In this document: positions 57,853 through 64,000 of the stretch, piece after piece
Numbering within the stretch: position 1 is the first letter of the stretch
Layout: each line of letters begins with the position of its first letter
Source: Halobaculum rubrum
GTDB lineage: Archaea; Halobacteriota; Halobacteria; Halobacteriales; Haloferacaceae
Length of the DNA stretch: 64,000 bases
Assembly (NCBI RefSeq): GCF_019880225.1
Contig: NZ_CP082284.1
Location: 124,001-188,000, forward strand
Direction: 5' to 3'
The notes under the pieces: generated by a model
The model's database searches: none
Seen by the model: the letters and a program-made list of their open reading frames with translations, nothing else
Told to the model about the DNA's origin: nothing
Made by a program: the position numbers and the translations under genes

Positions 57853-59961
57853 ATGAGCAGCAAGGACACTCTCACGCGCGACCCGTTTCCCGCGGACGCG
57901 CCGGCGGTGGTGACGTGCGGGTTGCCGTACGCCAACGGCGACCTCCACATCGGCCACCTCCGGACGTACGTCGGCGGCGACGTGTACGCGCGCGCGCTGG
58001 AATCGCTCGGCCAAGAGACCGCGTTCGTCTGCGGGTCGGACATGCACGGCACGCCCGTCGCGGTCAATGCGGAGAAGGAGGGTACCTCACCGGAGGAGTT
58101 CGCGCTCGCGTGGCACGAGCAGTACGAGGAGACGTTCCCGCGGTTCGACGTCGACTTCGACAACTACGGCCACACGCACGACGCGACGAACACCGAGACG
58201 ACTCAGGAGTTCGTCCGCACGCTGGAGGAGAACGGCCACGTCTACGAGAAGGAGATCAAGGTCGCGTACGACCCCGAGGCCGAACAGTCGCTCCCGGACC
58301 GGTACGTCGAGGGGACGTGCCCGTACTGCGGGGAACTCGCCCGCGGCGACGAGTGCGACGAAGGGTGCGGCCGCCACCTCGAACCCGGCGAGATCGAGGA
58401 CCCCCGCTCGACGGTCACCGGCAACCCCGCGGAGTACCGCGATCAGACACACAAGTTCTTCCGCGTCTCGGAGTTCGAGGAGTACCTCTCGGGCTTTCTC
58501 GACCGCCTGGAGGGCACCTCGAACGCCCGAAACCAGCCGCGCGGGTGGCTCGAGGACGGCCTCCGCGACTGGTGTATCACCCGCGACATGGACTGGGGGA
58601 TCGACTACCCCGATATCGACGGGGAGGATCCCACCGATCTCGTCTTGTACGTCTGGGTCGACGCGCCCATCGAGTACGTCTCCTCGACGAAACAGTACAC
58701 CGAGCGCGTCGGAGCCGACGAGTACGACTGGCAGCGGGCGTGGCAGGAGGACGGGGAGATCGTCCACGTCATCGGGCGCGACATCATCCAGCACCACACC
58801 GTCTTCTGGCCCGCGATGCTGCACGGCGTCGACTACAGCGAGCCACGCGCGGTGATGGCAAGCGGCTTCATGACGCTCGACGGGGACGGCTTCTCCACCT
58901 CCCGTAACCGCGCGGTGTGGGCACGCGAGTACCTCGAGGAGGGGTTCCACCCGGACCTGCTGCGATACTACCTCGCCACCAACGGCGGGTTCCAGCAGGA
59001 CGTCGACTTCTCGTGGGAGAAGTTCCGCGACCGCGTCAACAACGAGCTCGTCGGGACAGTCGGCAACTTCCTCTACCGCTCGCTTTTGTTCGCCCACCGC
59101 AACTTCGAGGGGACGCCCGAGGCGGAAGTCAGCGACGAGGTCGAGGCTCGGATCGAGGAGGCGATCGCGGAGTTCGAGGCCGGCGTCAACGACTACTCCG
59201 TCCGCGCGATCGGCGACGCGACCGTCGAACTGGCCCGCTTCGGCAACGAGTACATTCAGCACGAGGAGCCGTGGAACCTCGTCGGCGAGGACGACGAGGC
59301 GGCTGCGCAGGTGATCCGCGACTGCGTCCAGATCGCGAGGGCCGTCGCCGTCCTCTTCGAGCCGGTCGCGCCCGGCACGAGCGAGGAGCTGTGGAGCCAG
59401 CTCGGCGAGGATGGCTCCGTCCACGACGTGACCACGGACGCCGCGCTGGCGGCGCCCCCGCGCGACTTCGGCGCGCCCGAGGAGCTGTACGAGAAGATCG
59501 AGGACGAGCGCGTCGAGGAACTCAACGAGAAGCTCGAATCGCGCGTCGCCGCGGCGGCGACCGACGACGCGGACGAAACCAAAACCGACGAGGCCGAGGC
59601 GGACGCCGAGTCGACCATGAGCGACATCGAACCCGTCGCCGACGACCGCATCAGCTTCGACGAGTTCCAGGATCTCGACCTCCGCGTGGGCGAGATCCTG
59701 GCGGCCGAACCGATCGAGGACTCCGACAAGCTCGTGAAGCTCACCGTCGACATCGGCGTCGAAAAGCGTCAGATCGTCGCGGGGATCAAGCAGCTTCACG
59801 ACGTGGACGACCTCCCGGAGACGAAGGTCGTCGTCGTCGCGAACCTCGAGAAGGCCGAGCTGTTCGGTCACGAGTCCAACGGCATGCTGCTGGCCGCCGG
59901 CGAGGACGCGGACCTGTTGACGACCCACGGCGACTCGCCGATCGGAACGAAGATCCGATAG
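57853..59961 (+). CDS. metG: Methionyl-tRNA synthetase
   Basis: Class I synthetase, 702 residues, charging tRNA-Met. HIGH box at 32-35 (LHIGHLRTY). Zinc-knuckle insert near 156-176 with CPYCGELARGDECDEGC. The KMSKS position reads FSTSR at 347-351 (GDGFSTSRNRAV). Anticodon-binding helices follow. An acidic linker near 570-590 leads to a C-terminal EMAPII/OB-fold tRNA-binding domain (about 600-702, DLRVGEILAAEPIEDSDKL). The fused EMAPII domain matches longer archaeal forms. Confidence 0.95.
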   Translation: MSSKDTLTRDPFPADAPAVVTCGLPYANGDLHIGHLRTYVGGDVYARALESLGQETAFVCGSDMHGTPVAVNAEKEGTSPEEFALAWHEQYEETFPRFDVDFDNYGHTHDATNTETTQEFVRTLEENGHVYEKEIKVAYDPEAEQSLPDRYVEGTCPYCGELARGDECDEGCGRHLEPGEIEDPRSTVTGNPAEYRDQTHKFFRVSEFEEYLSGFLDRLEGTSNARNQPRGWLEDGLRDWCITRDMDWGIDYPDIDGEDPTDLVLYVWVDAPIEYVSSTKQYTERVGADEYDWQRAWQEDGEIVHVIGRDIIQHHTVFWPAMLHGVDYSEPRAVMASGFMTLDGDGFSTSRNRAVWAREYLEEGFHPDLLRYYLATNGGFQQDVDFSWEKFRDRVNNELVGTVGNFLYRSLLFAHRNFEGTPEAEVSDEVEARIEEAIAEFEAGVNDYSVRAIGDATVELARFGNEYIQHEEPWNLVGEDDEAAAQVIRDCVQIARAVAVLFEPVAPGTSEELWSQLGEDGSVHDVTTDAALAAPPRDFGAPEELYEKIEDERVEELNEKLESRVAAAATDDADETKTDEAEADAESTMSDIEPVADDRISFDEFQDLDLRVGEILAAEPIEDSDKLVKLTVDIGVEKRQIVAGIKQLHDVDDLPETKVVVVANLEKAELFGHESNGMLLAAGEDADLLTTHGDSPIGTKIR

Positions 59962-60185
59962 TCCGCTCGTTGCGACGGCGGCTCGTTTCATTTTCACGGT
60001 GACTGTGGGCCGCTGAGCCCGTCGTACGGAAGATTTTCGATGTCCGGCGGAATTCCCGGCAGTCCGGATATATGCTTGTATAAATTCCATAACGCGATAC
60101 AAAATATACTCTCCTGCAGCAGAGTTTCGGAGGATGGGTGGGGGCGGCGACATTTCTTCCAGAGGTCATCGGAAGCGTATGCGAT

Positions 60186-60311
60186 GAGACCGCTCCAGAA
60201 GCGCGTGAAATCGCGAACGGCGTTGCGTCGGTAGTTCCCACCACCGCCACCCCGGCTTTTCCCTTTGTCCTGCTGATAGCGCTGGAAGGAACTCGTGAAT
60301 GACTGATCGGC
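60186..60311 (-). pseudogene. Tyrosine-integrase N-terminal remnant
   Basis: One minus-strand frame reads about 40 codons as a coherent protein segment containing FQRYQQDKGKSRGG and GNYRRNAVRDFTRF. This resembles the N-terminal core-binding (SAM-like) region of haloarchaeal XerC/D-type integrases. There is no start codon in place, and the match stops after the segment; no catalytic domain follows. I read it as the leftover of an integrated element. The family call rests on recall of the pattern, not a search. Confidence 0.42.
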
Positions 60312-60363
60312 ACGTTCTCGGGATATTTTTATCGGGAATCATGATCCAGTAGAAAGTACCGGC

Positions 60364-60375
60364 ATTATTCATATT
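60364..60375 (+). promoter_or_regulatory. TATA region of the CNNM-type gene
   Basis: The AT-rich ATTATTCATATT lies about 20-31 bases before the ATG at 60395, fitting a leaderless start. Confidence 0.45.
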
Positions 60376-60394
60376 CCGGCGGAAACAACTCCGC

Positions 60395-61477
60395 ATGAAC
60401 AGTTTGGAACTAACACTTCGCCTGAGTGCCGGCCTCTTACTCATCCTTGCAAACGGGTTTTTCGTTGCAATCGAGTTTGCGCTGACCCGTGTCCGGCAGT
60501 ATCCACAATCCGAGTTCGATGTCCCGGGCCTCAGGCGGGCTTGGAAGATGACACAGGATCTCGAAATCTATCTCACGAGCTGTCAGGTCGGTATCTCCGC
60601 AACCAGTATTGCTGTCGGCATCGTCGCAGAACCAGCGCTGGCTTCGTTGATCGACCCAGTGTTCGAGAATACGCTCCTCACGTCGATCGGCGCGGGTGGC
60701 ATCCTCGCGTTCGTCATCATCAATCTGCTCCACCTGACTCACGGCGAACAGACACCCACGTATCTCGGGGTCGAACGGACGAAATTCGTCGCTCGATACG
60801 GTGCGACCCCTCTCTACTGGTTTGCGAAACTACTCTACCCGGTTATCGTGCTCGGCGATGGCGTCGCCAAATGGACGCTCCGGCGCTTCGGAGTCGAAAT
60901 GACCGGTGCCTGGCTCGAAACCGAAACCGATCGCGTCGAATCGCGGGCGGACCTCCGCCATCGACTCGGGTCCTTGCTTGATCGAGGGAACCTCTCCGAG
61001 GAGCGCAAAGATGAGATCATCAACGCCTTCACTGTCGGCGAAAAGCCGGTCAGCGATGTTATGACCGATCGTGAGGATATTATTTTTCTCTCGACAACAG
61101 TCTCTGTACAGGAAAACCTCCATCGGATCGGAACGAGCCCTCACACACGATTTCCGCTCATAGGTGACGATCCCACCGATTATATAGGCATTGTCTATGT
61201 TCCCGCAGTTGTCGATCGAATCGACGAACTCCAACGTGGCGAGATTGCGTTTGAAGATATCGCTGCCCCACCAATGACGCTTCGAGCAGACACCCTCATT
61301 AGCGATGCTGTCGATCAGTTTCAGAACGAACATCAGGAACTCGCACTCGTGGCTACTGAGAGCGAAGAGAACGTCGTTGGACTGATCACTGCGACGGACG
61401 CCCTCGAAGCGGTGATGGGTGAAATCGAAGACCCTCTCGATATCAAACTTCAGGAACGAACGAGTGATTCGCGGTGA
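60395..61477 (+). CDS. CNNM/DUF21 and CBS-domain membrane protein
   Basis: 360-residue protein of the CorC/CNNM (hemolysin C-like) family. The DUF21 transmembrane domain is at about 1-165 (LLLILANGFFVAIEFALTRVR ... TSCQVGISATSIAVGIVAEP ... HGEQTPTYLG), then a CBS pair at about 220-345 (VSDVMTDREDIIFLSTTVSV; ENVVGLITATDALEAVMGEIEDP). Members transport or sense Mg2+/other cations. The usual C-terminal CorC_HlyC domain is missing. Codons such as att, tta and aat are far more frequent than in its neighbours, a sign of transfer. Confidence 0.85.
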   Translation: MNSLELTLRLSAGLLLILANGFFVAIEFALTRVRQYPQSEFDVPGLRRAWKMTQDLEIYLTSCQVGISATSIAVGIVAEPALASLIDPVFENTLLTSIGAGGILAFVIINLLHLTHGEQTPTYLGVERTKFVARYGATPLYWFAKLLYPVIVLGDGVAKWTLRRFGVEMTGAWLETETDRVESRADLRHRLGSLLDRGNLSEERKDEIINAFTVGEKPVSDVMTDREDIIFLSTTVSVQENLHRIGTSPHTRFPLIGDDPTDYIGIVYVPAVVDRIDELQRGEIAFEDIAAPPMTLRADTLISDAVDQFQNEHQELALVATESEENVVGLITATDALEAVMGEIEDPLDIKLQERTSDSR

Positions 61478-61701
61478 CACGTCATCCATCTTTCAGATAT
61501 AATATCGGAACTGAATTTTGCCACGTGGTGACTACACGCTCTGTATCTCGCGCCCGATTTCTGAAACCATGTCGGTAGGTTGGCCCTCTGGGCGGCAAGT
61601 GAGCCATCTGTAGGTAGCAACTGTTCCGTACTACCCGTTCAGATCTCAGCAGATCTCCTCGACGTATCTCCGAACGGTCCGGCGAACCCTTTTGTCCCGT
61701 G

Positions 61702-61902
61702 ATGTCGTTGTTCACGGAACTCATGGGGATCTTCAACGAGCTCGGGCGACGGGTCGAGGAATTCAAGCAGACTGCGAAGAACGCGGCCGACGAGAACGAG
61801 GCGTCCGAGTGTCCCGCGTGTGGTGAGCGGTTCGACAGCAGCCGCGAGCGGTGCCCGGACTGCGGGGAGCGGCCGGTCACATCGACGGGAACGACGGAGT
61901 AG
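61702..61902 (+). CDS. Small zinc-ribbon protein
   Basis: 66-residue protein. An amphipathic N-terminal helix (LFTELMGIFNELGRRVEEFKQTAKNAA) is followed by a double-CxxC zinc ribbon, CPACGERF at about 37-44 and CPDCGER at about 51-57. Function unknown; such short ribbons are frequent in haloarchaea. ATG at 61702 is taken rather than the adjacent GTG at 61699. Confidence 0.75.
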   Translation: MSLFTELMGIFNELGRRVEEFKQTAKNAADENEASECPACGERFDSSRERCPDCGERPVTSTGTTE

Positions 61903-61968
61903 TGCGTCCGCCGTCGTTCCCGATCGGCGACGGAGCGACCCAGACGGACTCCACCACGATCCCGACAG

Positions 61969-62865
61969 TTACGCGACCGCGAATCGAACGCGTATCTCGT
62001 CAGGATCGACCGCAACGAGCCCGTTGCCGCCGTTTTCCGTCACGCCGAATCCCGCGTCAGTGAGCGACTCGCGGATCGCTTCGAGCGCGTCGCCGTCGGA
62101 AACGAGCATCTCGAACTCGGCGAGCCCGGTTCCCGAGGCGGGCTCGCTTCGTCGGTTCCAGGTGTTGAGGCCGACGTGGTGGTGATAACCGTCGGCGGCG
62201 AGGAACAGGGCGTCGCCCCCCAAGCGCTGGCGCACGTCGAACCCGGCGGCGTCGACGTAGAACGCCTCGGCAGCATCGAGGCTAGTCGCCTCCAGATGAA
62301 CGTGGCCGACAGTCGTGCCGGCGGGTGCGGGGTCGCCGGCGGCGTCCGCGTCGCCCGCGCGGTCCGCGAGAAGCGCGTCCACGTCGAGCGGCAGCGTGTC
62401 CATCTGCACCTCGCCGTCCGCTTCCGGCCACTCCTCGCGCGGTCGATCGCGGTACAGTTCGACGCCGTTTCCCTCCGGATCTCGCAGGTACAGCGCCTCG
62501 CTGACGCGGTGGTCTGAAGCGCCGGTGAGCCGTGCGCCAGCGTCGCGGATCCGTGCGAGCGCGTCGCCCAGCGCTCCCCGGGACGGAAACAGGAAGGCCG
62601 TGTGAAACAGCCCCGCGGCGTTCGACGGCCGAGGGTCGGCGTCGGAGTCCTCCTCGAGAACGAGCAGATCGGCGGGAGCGTCGCCGGCGGAGTCGTCGTC
62701 AGCGACGGCGTCGGCGGCGCTTCCGAGAACTGTCCGGCCGTCGCCCCGATCGCGAACGCGGAGGCCGACGACGTCGCGGTAGAACGGGAGGACGGTTTCG
62801 AGATCGGAGACGGCGAGCGTGACGCGACCGAGCCGCGTCTCCGCGGGAAGCGAACGGGTTGGCAC
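61969..62865 (-). CDS. VOC family protein, catechol-2,3-dioxygenase-like
   Basis: 298-residue two-domain vicinal-oxygen-chelate protein. The first VOC unit starts LGRVTLAVSDLETVLPFYRDVVGLRVRDRG; the second has GHVHLEATSLDAAEAFYVDAAGFDVRQRLGG and HHHVGLNTWNRR. Metal ligands His and Glu are placed as in extradiol dioxygenases (HTAFLFP, NGVELYRDRP). Substrate not predictable. GTG start inferred from the VPTRSLPAETRLG N-terminus. Confidence 0.83.
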   Translation of the reverse strand: MPTRSLPAETRLGRVTLAVSDLETVLPFYRDVVGLRVRDRGDGRTVLGSAADAVADDDSAGDAPADLLVLEEDSDADPRPSNAAGLFHTAFLFPSRGALGDALARIRDAGARLTGASDHRVSEALYLRDPEGNGVELYRDRPREEWPEADGEVQMDTLPLDVDALLADRAGDADAAGDPAPAGTTVGHVHLEATSLDAAEAFYVDAAGFDVRQRLGGDALFLAADGYHHHVGLNTWNRRSEPASGTGLAEFEMLVSDGDALEAIRESLTDAGFGVTENGGNGLVAVDPDEIRVRFAVA

Positions 62866-62972
62866 GGCGGATCTACTCGACAGGCGACCATAGTCGTGGC
62901 GTCGGGGGCGGTTCGATCCGGCGTCACGATCGGTGCGGCGATTCACCCCGCCGGGAGTCGCTCCGGCCTCGG

Positions 62973-64000
62973 TCACTCCGGCAGCCACGACGCCCGCTGT
63001 GCCAGCACCAGTCCGACCAGCAGCACCACGAGGCCGACCGCGGCGGCGCCGAAGACGGCGTCGTACGCGAAGCCGGCGCCACGGAGCGACCCGACGACCG
63101 AGGAGCCGGTCGCCTGAACGACCATCATCGACGCGGAGTAGACGGCGTACGCCGACCCGCGTGTCGCGTCGGGCAGCGTGTCGAGCAGGTAGGTGTCCAT
63201 CGCCGGGAACAGCGAGTGGATAACGTAGCCCGTGACCGCCGACACGACGAGCAGCGGCACGAGCCCGGAGACGGACACCAGCGCGAACAGGCACACGATG
63301 AACGCCGCGAGAACGCTCAACAGATACGGGACGTGCGGGAACCGGTCGGCGAGCCGCCCGGAGATCAGGAACGCCGGGACGCCGGCCCCGAAGACGACGG
63401 TGAGCGCGTTGCGGGCGACGTTCGGCGCGAGCCCCTTGTCGAGCATGTACAGTTCATAGAAGTTGAACACGCCCTGCCAGACGAAGCCCGCGATCCCGAG
63501 GATGAGCACGCCGGTGAGGATGGTCCGCCACTCGGTTCGGGCGGCGCCGAGCAGGTCTCGGTCCTCCGCGCCGAGCTCGGGGAGGTCGGCGCCACGGGCG
63601 GCGACGAACACCGCGCCGGTGACGGTCGCCGCCGCGACGGCCAGCAGCGCGAAGACGGCGCGCCACCCGGCGAACGACTCGATTCCGAGACCGAGCGCGA
63701 CCGTCGCGAACGGCGCGGCGGAGACGGCGGCCAGTTGACTCGCGGTGCCGTGGATGCCCATGACCCGACCAACCGTTTCGGGGAACAGTTCCGAGACGAG
63801 CGGATTGCCAGCGATGAAGTAGACGCCGGAGGCCAGCCCCATACCGACCGCGGCGATCATCAGCACGTCGATTCCGGGGGCGAACGCCGCGAACGTCGAC
63901 GCCAACGTGAGGACGACCCCGGCGCCGAGGACGACGTAGTGGCGGGGGACTCGGGTGAGCAGCCACCCGGTCGGGAGCCGAGGGGCGGCGCTACCGACCC
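62973..64000 (-). CDS. MFS transporter, N-terminus outside window
   Basis: Major-facilitator transporter; the frame is open at base 64000 and 342 codons are seen. The visible part starts in the first half (PTGWLLTRVPRHYVVLGAGVVLT) and shows GMGLASGVYFIAGNPLVSELFPETVGRVMGIHGTASQL, a soluble linker (ARGADLPELGAEDRDLLGAARTEW), then the second six helices. Substrate unknown. Its TTG at 63905 is internal, not the real start. Confidence 0.87.
   Translation of the reverse strand, partial: VGSAAPRLPTGWLLTRVPRHYVVLGAGVVLTLASTFAAFAPGIDVLMIAAVGMGLASGVYFIAGNPLVSELFPETVGRVMGIHGTASQLAAVSAAPFATVALGLGIESFAGWRAVFALLAVAAATVTGAVFVAARGADLPELGAEDRDLLGAARTEWRTILTGVLILGIAGFVWQGVFNFYELYMLDKGLAPNVARNALTVVFGAGVPAFLISGRLADRFPHVPYLLSVLAAFIVCLFALVSVSGLVPLLVVSAVTGYVIHSLFPAMDTYLLDTLPDATRGSAYAVYSASMMVVQATGSSVVGSLRGAGFAYDAVFGAAAVGLVVLLVGLVLAQRASWLPE

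Larger units (their letters stand above)
59962..60394. other. 433-base AT-richer spacer after metG
   Basis: Markedly more AT-rich than the surroundings. It holds a decayed integrase fragment (minus strand, about 60186-60311), AT-rich segments (for example ATATATGC and ATAAATTCC near 60070-60090) and the promoter of the CNNM-type gene. No intact gene is seen on either strand. Confidence 0.6.

Noticed and set aside
58087-60153. 688-codon open frame antisense to metG
   Set aside because: Mirror frame of a clear methionyl-tRNA synthetase; no recognisable domain.
1-64000. CRISPR array, rRNA genes, intact insertion sequences
   Set aside because: No regularly spaced repeats, no rRNA-like conserved blocks and no transposase with inverted ends were seen; only an integrase fragment remains.

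Overview
The window is chromosomal DNA of a halophilic archaeon (class Halobacteria). The base composition is roughly two-thirds G+C. The predicted proteins are strongly acidic (Asp/Glu-rich). Many starts lie 25-30 bases downstream of an AT-rich TATA element, with no room for a leader. Several marker genes are haloarchaeal: a gdh-gfcR pair, a FolC-FolP fusion, a PurN-AICAR transformylase fusion, archaeal RNase P proteins with the proteasome alpha subunit, an archaeal methionyl-tRNA synthetase, and presenilin-type intramembrane proteases. A Haloferax/Halorubrum-like relative is plausible, but the species cannot be named from this sequence.

Layout. 1-5.1 kb: dipeptide/oligopeptide ABC importer operon (binding protein, two permeases, ATPase running off the left edge). 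5.3-11.9 kb: small enzymes and hypotheticals (DJ-1/PfpI protein, HTH-zinc-ribbon protein, sugar nucleotidyltransferase, Dph6-like ligase, PAPS-reductase-like protein, monothiol glutaredoxin). 11.0-13.6 kb: glucose dehydrogenase, the PRTase-like regulator GfcR and a membrane protein. 13.8-19.1 kb: folCP-rnp3-methyltransferase-rnp2-psmA operon. 19.4-22.6 kb: divergent purine genes (purN/H fusion, purB). 24.0-30.1 kb: complete-looking dapA-B-D-lysA-F-E operon for lysine by the succinylase route, mostly with 4-base ATGA overlaps. 30.7-36.9 kb: small membrane protein, PRTase, AEC and MATE transporters, and methionine-salvage enzymes. 37.1-42 kb: scpA-smc and a coiled-coil protein. 42.2-47.4 kb: alkaline-phosphatase-superfamily protein, two tandem presenilin-like proteases, a PUA/NYN pair and a nucleoside deaminase. 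47.5-53.6 kb: PhzF protein, PEP synthase, MfnA decarboxylase, VTT membrane protein. 53.7-57.6 kb: DNA methyltransferase and a run of regulators (HxlR-like, Bat-like, HalOD1). 57.9-60 kb: metG. 60-61.9 kb: an AT-richer island with a decayed integrase fragment, a CNNM/CBS membrane protein and a zinc ribbon. 62-64 kb: VOC dioxygenase-like protein and an MFS transporter running off the right edge.

How the parts fit. Carbon flow is represented at both ends: Gdh opens the Entner-Doudoroff route and PEP synthase opens gluconeogenesis. Their promoters carry nearly the same palindrome (TACTC-N6-GAGTA/GAATA), and a candidate regulator, GfcR, is translationally coupled to gdh. The rest is mostly housekeeping metabolism with tight operons. 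No CRISPR array, rRNA or tRNA gene or intact insertion sequence was found. The least explained items are the tandem presenilin-like proteases, a 28-codon leaderless ORF in the long dapA leader, the integrase-remnant island, and several inverted or direct repeats in promoter regions.
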